Source of the DNA: XYB2-FULL-45-11 sp964360375
GTDB taxonomy: Bacteria; Patescibacteriota; Patescibacteriia; UBA9934; GWF2-40-263
DNA length: 14,698 nucleotides
Direction of reading: 5' to 3'
NCBI GenBank assembly: GCA_964360375.1
Contig: CAYHWG010000024.1
Coordinates: forward strand, 1 to 14,698
Each line of letters starts with the position of its first letter. The first letter of the stretch is position 1. A program made the position numbers and the translations under genes. The notes below the pieces were generated by a model, which saw only the letters and a program-made list of their open reading frames with translations, did not search any database and was not told the origin of the DNA. This document shows positions 1-6,890 of the stretch, piece by piece.

Positions 1-1
1 A

Positions 2-589
2 GCAGCGCTCAAGCGTATCTTCGAGGTTCTCGAGAAAGGGCACATGGCAAATACTGTCGAGCTTTCGGATGACGAAGAAAAAACATTGAAAGATTTTGCG
101 CTACTTACGCGAAAGCCAATCTTGTATGTCGTGAACGTCGATGAGACAACGGCAGGCGATCCAAACTGGAAGTCGCCACTTGGTCCTGATCGTCTTGCGC
201 TTCCACTCTCGATCAAGGTCGAATCTGAAATCATGGAAATGCCCATCGAAGAACAAAAAGAATTTCTCGACGCACTCGGATTAACATTATCTGGACTCGA
301 TCGGATGATTCAAAAATGTTATATGCTTCTCGATCTTGTGACGTTTATCACCGTTGGACCAAAAGAGTGTCGTGCGTGGACCGTAAAGAAAGGGACAAAA
401 GCACCACAGGCGGCCGGTGTGATTCACACAGATTTCGAGAAGGCGTTTATTCGTGCAGAGATTATCTATTGGAAAGATCTTGTTGATCTTGGTGAATCGG
501 GCGCAAAAGAAAAAGGAAAGTTTCGCGTCGAAGGAAAGGATTATATGATCCAAGACGGGGATACATGTCATTTTCGCGTTGGAGTATAA
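2..589 (+). CDS. ychF: YchF / Obg-like ATPase, C-terminal part (5' truncated by window edge)
   Basis: The frame is already open at the first bases of the window, so this is the C-terminal 195 residues of a longer protein; the ATG at 44 is internal. The end matches the YchF (OLA1) family: a helical segment containing KPILYVVNVDE, then a TGS domain with the signature stretch PQAAGVIHTDFEKAFIRAEI, and the typical ending DGDTCHFRVGV. YchF is a conserved TRAFAC-class P-loop NTPase that binds ribosomes and hydrolyses ATP in preference to GTP; its P-loop and switch regions lie upstream, outside the window. The gene converges on the methyltransferase gene, with only 13 nt between the two stop codons. 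Identification is confident from the TGS region alone. Confidence 0.95.
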   Translation, partial: AALKRIFEVLEKGHMANTVELSDDEEKTLKDFALLTRKPILYVVNVDETTAGDPNWKSPLGPDRLALPLSIKVESEIMEMPIEEQKEFLDALGLTLSGLDRMIQKCYMLLDLVTFITVGPKECRAWTVKKGTKAPQAAGVIHTDFEKAFIRAEIIYWKDLVDLGESGAKEKGKFRVEGKDYMIQDGDTCHFRVGV

Positions 590-617
590 AAAAACGAATC
601 TTTTAAATTCGTTTTTT
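589..617. terminator. Bidirectional intrinsic terminator between ychF and the methyltransferase gene
   Basis: An A-rich arm at 589-599 pairs perfectly with a T-rich arm at 607-617 (11 bp, core ACGAAT/ATTCGT, 7-nt loop). A-tract and T-tract make it usable from both sides. The stop codon of the minus-strand gene lies in the loop and the ychF stop at its left edge, so one element ends two convergent genes. Confidence 0.8.
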
Positions 618-1874
618 CATTTTCACAATTTCACGCGCGGTCATTTGATCTGGTCGTTTGTAAATCCAGGTTCCGTCGATCGTAAGTCCGGCGTCTTCAA
701 TCGCTTTTTTGAGCGGGAGCTTGATGATCTCGTTTTTTACAACGAACGCAGGGAAAGCGATGACGATGGTTCCGTTTGGTTTGAGTTTTTTCGCGAGGCT
801 CGTCAACGAATCGCGATACAGTTTCATCAATTCTACTTTGAGTTTGTCGAGTGTTACGCGATCAAATCCATGTTTTGGCGGACCAAGATACGTCTCTCCG
901 ACAATCGCGTCGACCGGGCTTGTGAGCCATGCGCCAACATCCTTTGCATCCGACATTCGCAAAAAAATGTTATTTTTTTGCGTCATTGGTCCAATCGGTC
1001 TTATACGACCTATTGTTGAGTAAAGCCAGTCGTTATTTGTCACAGAATCTTTGATCGCTTTTTCCGAAATATCGCTTCCGATAATTTGTTTAAAACCCAT
1101 AAGCGCTGCTTCCATGGGAATGGTTCCGGATCCGCAGAATGGATCGAGGAGTGTCGAAGATTTTGGATCAACTCCCGAGAGGTTGATCATCATGCGTGCG
1201 AGTTTTGGTGGAAGCATTCCGGATTTGGCATCACGTGCTGGACGTCCGAAGTCGCGATCAGACCATGCTTTGAAATTTTGAACTGTCGATGTACGACCGA
1301 GAATGATTGAGGTACTCGTCGCGAACAAACAGAATTCTCCACCAGATTCGTTGAGTCCGTTTGTCTCGACAACCACCGAAGTTAGAGCGTTCTCTTTAGC
1401 CATCACGAATCGAACAGGCCGGTCTGTTTCTCGAAGAGCATTCTTAATTTCACCGCCGAGCACTTTAAACGATCGTGCGATTTTTTTTACACCAATCTGA
1501 TTTCCCAAATCATACGCACTGAGTCCGAATGTTATTTTATTTTTCCCCGTCGCATTACGAGCCTCGCGAACGATTATATCTGTACACACACGAGGATCGT
1601 TCCCGAGAAACTCGTCGAGGATCACGCCTACTTTTACGGTTCCACCCAAACGATCCTGTAAATATTTGTAGGGGTGCCCTTCACCTTGCCTGTCGGCAGG
1701 CAGGTGGGTATCCATCACATCGACATGATCGAACACGAGTACCGTCGAGGATTCAAGAAGAATTTTTGAATGCAAACCCACCACGGACAAAATTTCCGCT
1801 TTTGCGAGGTCTGGATGTGAGCCAAGAATGAAAAACGTTTGCATATCCGAATCAATGTACGCGATCATTGACAT
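603..1874 (-). CDS. Trm11/TrmG10-like RNA guanine-N2 methyltransferase (UPF0020 type)
   Basis: A 423-aa protein with an N-terminal part beginning around QTFFILGSHPDLAKAEI, a divergent THUMP-like middle, and a C-terminal Rossmann methyltransferase. SAM motif I is DPFCGSGTI (residues 244-252), followed by GSDIS at 266-270. In archaeal TrmG10 and eukaryotic Trm11 the catalytic motif IV is normally [ND]PPY; here the corresponding stretch is GETYLGPP (326-333), so the catalytic centre is unusual. The expected role is methylation of a tRNA or rRNA guanine, inferred from family only. The start is uncertain. The ATG at 1874 lies 7 nt below a CATAAT -10-like box. Homologues as I recall them begin near the internal ATG at 1844 (MQTFFILG). 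Neither start has an SD. Residues 57-64 are encoded by a palindromic repeat. Confidence 0.85.
   Translation of the reverse strand: MSMIAYIDSDMQTFFILGSHPDLAKAEILSVVGLHSKILLESSTVLVFDHVDVMDTHLPADRQGEGHPYKYLQDRLGGTVKVGVILDEFLGNDPRVCTDIIVREARNATGKNKITFGLSAYDLGNQIGVKKIARSFKVLGGEIKNALRETDRPVRFVMAKENALTSVVVETNGLNESGGEFCLFATSTSIILGRTSTVQNFKAWSDRDFGRPARDAKSGMLPPKLARMMINLSGVDPKSSTLLDPFCGSGTIPMEAALMGFKQIIGSDISEKAIKDSVTNNDWLYSTIGRIRPIGPMTQKNNIFLRMSDAKDVGAWLTSPVDAIVGETYLGPPKHGFDRVTLDKLKVELMKLYRDSLTSLAKKLKPNGTIVIAFPAFVVKNEIIKLPLKKAIEDAGLTIDGTWIYKRPDQMTAREIVKMKKRI
1685..1704. repeat. GC-rich palindromic repeat inside the methyltransferase coding sequence
   Basis: Twenty bases form two 10-nt arms (CTTGCCTGTC and GGCAGGCAGG) that pair throughout, with two G-T wobbles. 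It closely resembles the copy upstream of recA at 6644-6670. It is in frame and codes for part of HLPADRQG in an otherwise conserved N-terminal domain, so it looks like a small mobile or REP-like palindrome tolerated as a surface insertion. Confidence 0.7.
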
Positions 1875-1875
1875 T

Positions 1876-1905
1876 TTGTCGATTATGGCATTAGATAGCT
1901 ATGTT
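1876..1905 (+). promoter_or_regulatory. Weak candidate promoter for the orphan gene at 1955
   Basis: TTGTCG (1876-1881) and TATGTT (1900-1905) are separated by 18 nt. The match to the sigma-70 consensus is moderate. The stretch overlaps the start region of the divergent methyltransferase gene, which has its own CATAAT-like box at 1882-1887 on the opposite strand. Confidence 0.3.
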
Positions 1906-1954
1906 GCATTTTCGCAATGAAGAATTAGACATTGATTTTCGTCTGGAGATTATC

Positions 1955-2617
1955 ATGAGCACGTTTTACTCTGATAACAAGAAAGGGCTTGTTACACGTT
2001 TGAATGAACAATTGGCAGGCGATGATGGGCATGAATGGCTTGTCGCACTTTATCGCTTTCTTCAAAAGCAAGATCCTTGGTCTGTTACCATACAGCCTAT
2101 AAATGCATCTTTCACAGGTTGTCGTTTCCCTGTTTGGAAGACAATCACTCTGGGTCTTCGTCGAGCCGGGACATATCAAAAAGAATTGACGAAAGAAGGA
2201 TTTACCCTTTGTGAATTTACAGGTGCGGTTTTGAGGAAAATCAAATACTCAAAGGTTAGGCTTGAAGTTCAACTTGCTTGCGTGATGATCAAAGATCTCG
2301 GGTTGACGTTTGGTGGAACTTGGGGTGAAATTCTTGCGCTCATTCGTTTGAATGATGGGGAGATTTGTCCGGCGGAAGTCGGACCCGCGTTGCGACTTGT
2401 TTACACCGAACAATCTCGAAAAGAGCATTGTTTGATTGCCATGAAAGCCATTCCAAATGTGTATCGTGGCTCTGAAGTATTTTTACTTGAAAATTCCTAT
2501 CGCCCCCATTGTCTCGATATGGAAATTGGAGAGCCGTCTCACTATTTTCCACCTCACTTCAGTGTCGTCTTCATGATCTCTGACAATAAACAGAAATCAC
2601 ATCCTTCCTACCCGTAG
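1955..2617 (+). CDS. Orphan protein with WKTIxLG and CPAEVGPxLRL motifs, probably a CPR-enriched family
   Basis: A 220-aa protein. The start at 1955 is chosen over the in-frame ATG at 1901 because GGAG (1945-1948) sits 6 nt before it. No named domain is recognised. Visible landmarks are WKTITLG (residues 61-67), ICPAEVGPALRLVY (137-150), and a C-terminal third rich in His, Tyr, Asn and Asp that ends with a FSVVFMI strand. From memory, proteins with WKTI.LG followed by [LI]CPAEVGPxLRLxY recur in Parcubacteria-type genomes as hypotheticals whose last part is highly variable; I cannot verify that here. There is no signal peptide or membrane segment, so it is probably cytoplasmic. The gene stands alone, with its own SD and a terminator whose right arm contains the stop codon. 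Function unknown. Confidence 0.8.
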   Translation: MSTFYSDNKKGLVTRLNEQLAGDDGHEWLVALYRFLQKQDPWSVTIQPINASFTGCRFPVWKTITLGLRRAGTYQKELTKEGFTLCEFTGAVLRKIKYSKVRLEVQLACVMIKDLGLTFGGTWGEILALIRLNDGEICPAEVGPALRLVYTEQSRKEHCLIAMKAIPNVYRGSEVFLLENSYRPHCLDMEIGEPSHYFPPHFSVVFMISDNKQKSHPSYP

Positions 2618-2629
2618 GAAGTTTTTTTT
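2604..2629 (+). terminator. Intrinsic terminator of the 1955-2617 gene
   Basis: CTTCCTA (2604-2610), a CCCG loop and TAGGAAG (2615-2621) form a perfect 7-bp stem followed by eight T. The TAG stop codon is the first part of the right arm. Confidence 0.9.
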
Positions 2630-2638
2630 ATCAATTTC

Positions 2639-2667
2639 TTGACCAAATCCACAGGATTCGGTAGGAT
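2639..2667 (+). promoter_or_regulatory. Sigma-70-type promoter of the rpsF-ssb-rpsR operon
   Basis: TTGACC (2639-2644), a 17-nt spacer and TAGGAT (2662-2667). Transcription would start near 2674, giving a leader of about 67 nt with a small ACTCG-AAA-CGAGT hairpin. I do not see the S6:S18 autoregulatory leader motif clearly. Confidence 0.7.
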
Positions 2668-2740
2668 CAGACCATTAATTCTTATCTGTCCATGACTCGA
2701 AACGAGTTGCCACGATTATGTATCGCGGCCAGACAAATCT

Positions 2741-3253
2741 ATGAACAAATACGAGCTTTTGTATATTGTCGGAACACAGTACACAGACCCAGAGGTGGAA
2801 GGTATTCAAAAGAAGGTAGAGGCGTTACTTCTTAAAAACGGAGCAACGATTTCTCGCAATGAGAACGCAGGAAAGATTCGTCTTGCATACCCCATTAAAA
2901 AAATGCGCCACGGAACCTATATTTTGGTGCATTTTGATGCAGATCCATCTGTTTTGAAAGAATTGAATCGTCAACTCGGACTCATGGACGAAGTTTTGCG
3001 CCATACATTACTTACACGCGCACCTGGAGCGGAAGCAAAAAAAGTTGAATTGTTCGCATACGTTGCACCACTTTCTGAGGAAGCAAAACGTATGGAAACA
3101 AAATCTGCGCTGCCACATCGTGAAAAATCTCCTCGTGTTGAGGAACCGGTTTCGAGTGCTCCTGTTATGGCTTCTGTACCTGTGATGTCTATGGAAGAAT
3201 TGGACAAAAAATTGGAAGAGATTCTCGAGAGCGACATGTCTGAAGATGTTTAA
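2741..3253 (+). CDS. rpsF: 30S ribosomal protein bS6
   Basis: The first 100 or so residues have the bS6 pattern: MNKYELLYIVG at the start, GKIRLAYPIKKMRHGTYILV in the middle (typical G-[KR]-[KR]-x-LAYPI-K), and DEVLRHTLLTR. bS6 binds 16S rRNA in the 30S platform together with bS18, whose gene lies two genes downstream. The protein is 170 aa against roughly 95-135 in model bacteria. The extra C-terminal tail (from about residue 110) is charged and low in complexity, with an acidic end, and is likely disordered. The gene leads a compact operon with ssb (12-nt gap) and rpsR. No SD precedes the ATG, as for most housekeeping genes in this window. Confidence 0.96.
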   Translation: MNKYELLYIVGTQYTDPEVEGIQKKVEALLLKNGATISRNENAGKIRLAYPIKKMRHGTYILVHFDADPSVLKELNRQLGLMDEVLRHTLLTRAPGAEAKKVELFAYVAPLSEEAKRMETKSALPHREKSPRVEEPVSSAPVMASVPVMSMEELDKKLEEILESDMSEDV

Positions 3254-3265
3254 TCGAATGCTTAT

Positions 3266-3745
3266 ATGTACTCATTGAATCGCGTTACATTACTCGGAAA
3301 TCTCACACGGGATCCGGAAGTAAAACAAATTCCATCTGGTCAATCTGTTTGTTCGTTTTCGCTTGCGACCAATCGTGCGTGGACAGCAGCGGATGGACAA
3401 AAACAGGAAGCATCCGATTTTCATAATATTGTTGCTTGGGGAAAGCTTGCGGAAATTTGCGGACAATATTTGACGAAAGGAAAAAAGATTTACGTGGAAG
3501 GACGTTTACAAACACGCGATTGGGAAGGAACGGATGGCGTGAAAAAATATCGAACAGAGATTGTTGCAGAAAATATGATCATGCTTGATGGAAAAGGTGG
3601 AGCTCCCTCTGGAGTGGGTGCTTCTGCATCATTTGCAAAACCAGGTGCGAGCGGACAAGGATTCACTCCACCACGTCCAAGTATGCAAGATGATCCGTCT
3701 GCTAATCCAGATCAAGAAATTCGTATCGAGGATATTCCTTTTTAA
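3266..3745 (+). CDS. ssb: Single-stranded DNA-binding protein
   Basis: A 159-aa protein with an N-terminal OB fold of the bacterial SSB family: NRVTLLGNLTRDPEV, then FSLATNRAW, FHNIVAWGKLAEIC, YVEGRLQTRDWEG and YRTEIVAENMIML (about residues 5-110). A Gly/Pro/Ser-rich linker follows, ending in the acidic tip IRIEDIPF. That tip is the conserved docking peptide by which SSB recruits replication and repair enzymes, including RecA-pathway proteins. The protein coats single-stranded DNA, normally as a tetramer. It sits between rpsF and rpsR, the classical bacterial arrangement, with a 12-nt gap upstream, 5 nt downstream and no visible SD, so translation is probably coupled. Confidence 0.97.
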   Translation: MYSLNRVTLLGNLTRDPEVKQIPSGQSVCSFSLATNRAWTAADGQKQEASDFHNIVAWGKLAEICGQYLTKGKKIYVEGRLQTRDWEGTDGVKKYRTEIVAENMIMLDGKGGAPSGVGASASFAKPGASGQGFTPPRPSMQDDPSANPDQEIRIEDIPF

Positions 3746-3750
3746 ATTTT

Positions 3751-3996
3751 ATGATGAATCAAAATCAAACAAATCAAAAACCTTTGCAACAAAAAAAGAG
3801 ACAGTGTTATTTTTGTTACAACAACATTCAAGATGTGGATTATAAAGATCTCAACATCTTGCGCCGATTTCTTTCTTCTTTTGCAAAGATTGTGCCGCGT
3901 AAGCGATCGGGTGTCTGCATGACCCATCAACGACAACTCTCAAATTCAATCAAGCGCGCACGCATTATGGCCCTGATTCCATTCGTTCAGCAATAA
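3751..3996 (+). CDS. rpsR: 30S ribosomal protein bS18
   Basis: An 81-aa basic protein with the bS18 core VDYKDLNILRRFLS, followed by KIVPRKRSGVCMTHQRQLSNSIKRARIMALIPF. It retains a CxxC (C19, C22) and CxxH (C56, H59) set, consistent with a zinc-binding form of bS18. bS18 pairs with bS6 in the small-subunit platform. Two ATG codons are adjacent (3751 and 3754) and either could be the start; no SD is present. It is the last gene of the operon, followed 6 nt later by a terminator. Confidence 0.96.
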   Translation: MMNQNQTNQKPLQQKKRQCYFCYNNIQDVDYKDLNILRRFLSSFAKIVPRKRSGVCMTHQRQLSNSIKRARIMALIPFVQQ

Positions 3997-4002
3997 ATTG
4001 TA

Positions 4003-4034
4003 AGGGCGGGTCTTTTGCCCGCTCTTTTGTTTTT
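4003..4034 (+). terminator. Intrinsic terminator after rpsR
   Basis: AGGGCGGG (4003-4010) pairs with CCCGCTCT (4018-4025) with one G-T wobble and a 7-nt loop. A T-rich tail runs straight into the ATG of the next gene at 4035. Confidence 0.8.
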
Positions 4035-5018
4035 ATGTTGAATATTCAACAAACGTTACAGGATCGACAAACATTGAACGAAACGATTCGTGCATTTTTT
4101 CGGACGCGAGAATATCTTGAAGTAGAAACTCCTCTTCTTGTGGCATCCCCTGATATGGAACCGTCTCTTACGCCGTTTGAAACAACGATTCATACGCCGG
4201 AAGGGGAAGTCTATCATGCGGGACTCATCACAAGTCCGGAATATTCCATGAAAAAATTGTTGGGGCACGGCATGCAAAAAATTTATACGTTAACGAAAGT
4301 GTTCCGGAACATGGAATCATTTGGAAATCATGCGGGAATACATAATCCGGAGTTCACAATGCTTGAGTGGTATGCGCAAGGTGCGGATATGTTTGTGTGC
4401 ATGGATGAAACAGAAGCGTTTGTTTCAAACGTGTTCGAAACATTCGGTCGCTCATGTAATCCTATTGAAAGAAAGAGTGTTTCTGAATTGTTCCGTGAAG
4501 CAATTGATATAGATCTTTCGATCGCTTCAAAACAAGATCTCAAAGACACATGTGAGAGACTCATGATTCACACAGATGCTTCCGATTCTGAATCGGATTT
4601 ATTTTATCGTTTGTTTCTTTCAAAAATTGAACCAACTTTTTTCGGACGCAATATATTTGTTCATACGTATCCAAAATATCAAGCAGCGCTTTCACGATTG
4701 ACTCCTGATGGAAAATTCGGCGAACGATTTGAACTTTATGTGAATGGAATAGAGCTTTGTAACGGATTCACAGAACTGACGGACCCCGTCGAACAGCATC
4801 GTCGATTTAAAGAGGAACAAAAAACCCGACAAGATCAAGGGAAGACCGTTTTTCCCATTGACGAGGATCTCTTAAATCTGTTAGCATCTGTCCGTAATCC
4901 AACCTATGGTAATGCCTTAGGGCTCGATCGTTTACTCATGCTCGTAACAGAAAAGACATCGATCAAAGATGTTTTACCACTGTCTGCATCAACATTATTT
5001 TATGGCCTCTCCAAATGA
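4035..5018 (+). CDS. epmA: EF-P beta-lysylation enzyme EpmA (PoxA/GenX-type, truncated LysRS paralogue)
   Basis: A 327-aa class II aminoacyl-tRNA synthetase core with no N-terminal anticodon-binding OB domain, matching EpmA (about 325 aa) and much shorter than LysRS (about 500). Motif 1 is around YLEVETPLL (27-35). Motif 2 runs VFRNMES...IHNPEFTMLEWY (89-113), with a few residues inserted relative to E. coli. GIELCNGFTELTD (238-250) matches the EpmA amino-acid pocket. Motif 3 is ALGLDRLLML, with Ala294 where LysRS has Gly, the position known to set EpmA apart from LysRS. The enzyme joins (R)-beta-lysine to a lysine of elongation factor P, and the EF-P gene overlaps its 3' end by 17 nt. EpmB, which makes beta-lysine, is not in the window, so plain lysine as donor is possible. 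Confidence 0.9.
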   Translation: MLNIQQTLQDRQTLNETIRAFFRTREYLEVETPLLVASPDMEPSLTPFETTIHTPEGEVYHAGLITSPEYSMKKLLGHGMQKIYTLTKVFRNMESFGNHAGIHNPEFTMLEWYAQGADMFVCMDETEAFVSNVFETFGRSCNPIERKSVSELFREAIDIDLSIASKQDLKDTCERLMIHTDASDSESDLFYRLFLSKIEPTFFGRNIFVHTYPKYQAALSRLTPDGKFGERFELYVNGIELCNGFTELTDPVEQHRRFKEEQKTRQDQGKTVFPIDEDLLNLLASVRNPTYGNALGLDRLLMLVTEKTSIKDVLPLSASTLFYGLSK

Positions 5019-5568
5019 TATTAAAAAAGGAACGGTGGTGAACATGAATGGAGAACTTTGGTTTTGCATTGATTTTCAACGTGTCAGCCCTGGAAAAGGA
5101 AGTTCATTTGTGCGCACCCGCATGAAGAACATTAAATCCGGTAAAGTCGTTGAAAATAATTTCAAGTCTGCAGAAACACTTGTATTTGAGGATGTGTCTT
5201 ATAAAAAAATGCAATACCTTTTTAACGACGGAAACTTATTTACGTTCATGGACAACTCGTCTTATGAACAAGTTTCAATTGCAAAATCCGATATTGAAGA
5301 CACACTTCCTTATTTAAAAGAAGGATTGGACGTGACGGTTGTGATGCATGGCGAGAATCCGTTGACTATTACATTGCCGCAAAAAATTCAGTATAAAGTC
5401 GCGTATGCAGAGCCAGCTGTGAAGGGTGATACCGCTTCCGGCAATGTGACAAAAGAAGCGGAACTTGATAACGGATTGAAAATTCGCGTCCCGATGTTTA
5501 TTAACACGGGTGATGAAATTTTGCTGAATACAGACACAGGGTCCTACACAGAACGCGTCAGTAAATAA
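5002..5568 (+). CDS. efp: Translation elongation factor P
   Basis: A 188-aa protein with the three-domain EF-P layout: a KOW-like N-terminal domain with the loop VSPGKGSSFVRTR, the central OB domain (TYxxYxF-like segment KKMQYLFNDGNLFTFMD) and a C-terminal OB domain ending GSYTERVSK. Lys32 in PGKG is the equivalent of E. coli Lys34, the residue beta-lysylated by EpmA. EF-P rescues ribosomes stalled at polyproline stretches. The start at 5002 (MASPNDIKKG) fits the family; the in-frame ATG at 4969 lies deep inside epmA and would add an unnatural extension. There is no SD, and the 17-nt overlap with epmA suggests coupled translation. The stop codon runs into a strong terminator. Confidence 0.96.
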   Translation: MASPNDIKKGTVVNMNGELWFCIDFQRVSPGKGSSFVRTRMKNIKSGKVVENNFKSAETLVFEDVSYKKMQYLFNDGNLFTFMDNSSYEQVSIAKSDIEDTLPYLKEGLDVTVVMHGENPLTITLPQKIQYKVAYAEPAVKGDTASGNVTKEAELDNGLKIRVPMFINTGDEILLNTDTGSYTERVSK

Positions 5569-5602
5569 AAAAAATCTCGCAAATTACTGCGAGATTTTTT
5601 TT
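5567..5602. terminator. Bidirectional intrinsic terminator between efp and recA
   Basis: Arms at 5567-5581 and 5588-5602 pair perfectly over 15 bp (core ATCTCGCA/TGCGAGAT, 6-nt loop AATTAC). They have an A-tract on one side and a T-tract on the other, and serve both convergent genes. The last bases of both genes lie inside it. Confidence 0.93.
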
Positions 5603-6626
5603 ATTCCTCAATTTCTTTTCCGCTTGCAACAGCGGCGATGATCTCTTCTCGGATTTCTTTCATCATGGGTTTGTTTTCATTTAACGTTGTTTTTGCCGCC
5701 TCGCGCCCAAGTCCGAGTTTGGTTTCTTTGAACGTGTAGCTGTTTCCGCTTTTTGCTATCACGCCCATTGGAACACCGACATCTAAAATGTCGCCGGCAA
5801 CACTGATACCTTCATTGTACATGATATCAAATTCACAGGTGCGAAATGGTGGAGCAACTTTGTTTTTTACAATTTTGACCTTTGTTCTGTTTCCAATAAT
5901 TTTTTCGCCTTGCTTAATTTGTGCATTGCGGCGAATTTCAATTCTGATGGAGGCATAAAATTTGAGTGCGTTTCCGCCTGTGGTTGTTTCCGGATTTCCA
6001 AACACAACACCTATTTTCATGCGGATCTGGTTTATAAAGATTACGGTTGTTTTGGATTTATTAACGATGCCTGCGAGCTTACGAAGTGCTTGGCTCATGA
6101 GACGAGCTTGGAGTCCCATGTGAGAATCTCCCATATCACCTTCGATTTCCGCTTTGGGTGTAAGAGCAGCGACAGAATCGATGACAATGACATCTACCGC
6201 ATTTGAGCGCACTAATGTTTCCACGATTTCAAGAGCTTGTTCTCCGTTGTCTGGTTGAGAAATGAAAAGTTCATTAATGTTTACACCGATTTTTTGTGCG
6301 TATTCTGGATCAAGAGCATGCTCTGCATCGACATAAGCCGCAAGTCCTCCGAGTTTTTGAACTTCTGCAACAATATGCTGTGCAAGCGTTGTTTTACCAG
6401 AAGACTCTGGACCGTAAATTTCGATAATGCGTCCGCGAGGAACACCACCGACACCTAATGCAAGATCAAGGGAGAGACATCCTGTCGAGACAGCATCAAC
6501 TTGCATTGTTTTTGCTTCTCCGAGTCTCATGATAGACCCTTCTCCGAATTTTTGTTTGATTTGATCGATCGCTTCAAGGGCTGCTAAATTTCGAGCGTCA
6601 ACCTGTGAGACAACTTGTTTCGCCAT
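5601..6626 (-). CDS. recA: Recombinase RecA
   Basis: A 341-aa protein with all RecA hallmarks: Walker A GPESSGKT (72-79), Walker B VIVIDSVAAL, the L1/L2 DNA-binding loop region including FGNPETTTGGNALKF, and the short acidic end KEIEE. RecA forms ATP-dependent filaments on single-stranded DNA for strand exchange and, where LexA exists, SOS induction. The start MAKQVV at 6626 has no SD. It is transcribed from a candidate promoter at 6755-6782; the leader of about 120 nt contains a GC-rich palindromic repeat. I see no LexA-type operator of the E. coli or Bacillus kind near the promoter. Confidence 0.98.
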   Translation of the reverse strand: MAKQVVSQVDARNLAALEAIDQIKQKFGEGSIMRLGEAKTMQVDAVSTGCLSLDLALGVGGVPRGRIIEIYGPESSGKTTLAQHIVAEVQKLGGLAAYVDAEHALDPEYAQKIGVNINELFISQPDNGEQALEIVETLVRSNAVDVIVIDSVAALTPKAEIEGDMGDSHMGLQARLMSQALRKLAGIVNKSKTTVIFINQIRMKIGVVFGNPETTTGGNALKFYASIRIEIRRNAQIKQGEKIIGNRTKVKIVKNKVAPPFRTCEFDIMYNEGISVAGDILDVGVPMGVIAKSGNSYTFKETKLGLGREAAKTTLNENKPMMKEIREEIIAAVASGKEIEE

Positions 6627-6643
6627 AAGATAAGTGGGTTAGG

Positions 6644-6670
6644 CCTGCCTGCCGGCAGGCGGCAGGCAGG
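6644..6670. repeat. GC-rich palindromic repeat in the recA leader
   Basis: CCTGCCTGCC (6644-6653) and GGCAGGCAGG (6661-6670) form a perfect 10-bp inverted repeat around a 7-nt GGCAGGC spacer; a shorter perfect palindrome, GCCTGCCGGCAGGC, sits at 6647-6660. It is the same repeat type as at 1685-1704 and lies 18 nt before the recA start on the transcribed strand. Confidence 0.8.
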
Positions 6671-6754
6671 GGCAAGGGGTATGGGATTAGGATTAAGGAT
6701 TTTTCTATTCTAGTCTTTAATTTATTCTCCCTCAACCATGCTGTTAATAACTCT

Positions 6755-6782
6755 ATTCTATCAAAAAAATGGCATAAATCAA
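6755..6782 (-). promoter_or_regulatory. Candidate sigma-70 promoter of recA
   Basis: Read on the minus strand: TTGATT (6782-6777), a 16-nt spacer and TAGAAT (6760-6755). The initiation point would be about 120 nt upstream of the recA start codon. Confidence 0.6.
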
Positions 6783-6810
6783 GGGCTTTGTTTATGTTTA
6801 TTGACAGACA

Positions 6811-6837
6811 AAACAAAAAATCGCCAAGGTTGGCGAT
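6811..6837 (-). terminator. Intrinsic terminator of the ftsK-HTH operon
   Basis: On the minus strand ATCGCCA and TGGCGAT pair over 7 bp (6831-6837 with 6820-6826) around a 4-nt loop, followed by a T-rich tract. It lies about 55 nt below the stop of the HTH gene and above the recA promoter, so it separates the two transcription units. Confidence 0.8.
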
Positions 6838-6890
6838 CAATGTTGTCAGAATTTTTTGGCAGTTTAAAAATGATCGATTGTTATCCACAC

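Noticed and set aside
1529..1831. Plus-strand 100-codon frame inside the methyltransferase gene, and similar antisense frames in ftsK and recA
   Set aside because: Shadows of well-supported genes on the other strand, with no SD and no family resemblance.
6598..6888. 96-codon minus-strand frame between the HTH gene and recA
   Set aside because: It crosses the terminator, the recA promoter and the palindromic repeat; noncoding by context.
6881..6889. Perfect DnaA-box-like TTATCCACA (also on the minus strand at 14305-14313)
   Set aside because: Each is isolated; there is no cluster, AT-rich unwinding element or dnaA/dnaN neighbour, so no origin is claimed.
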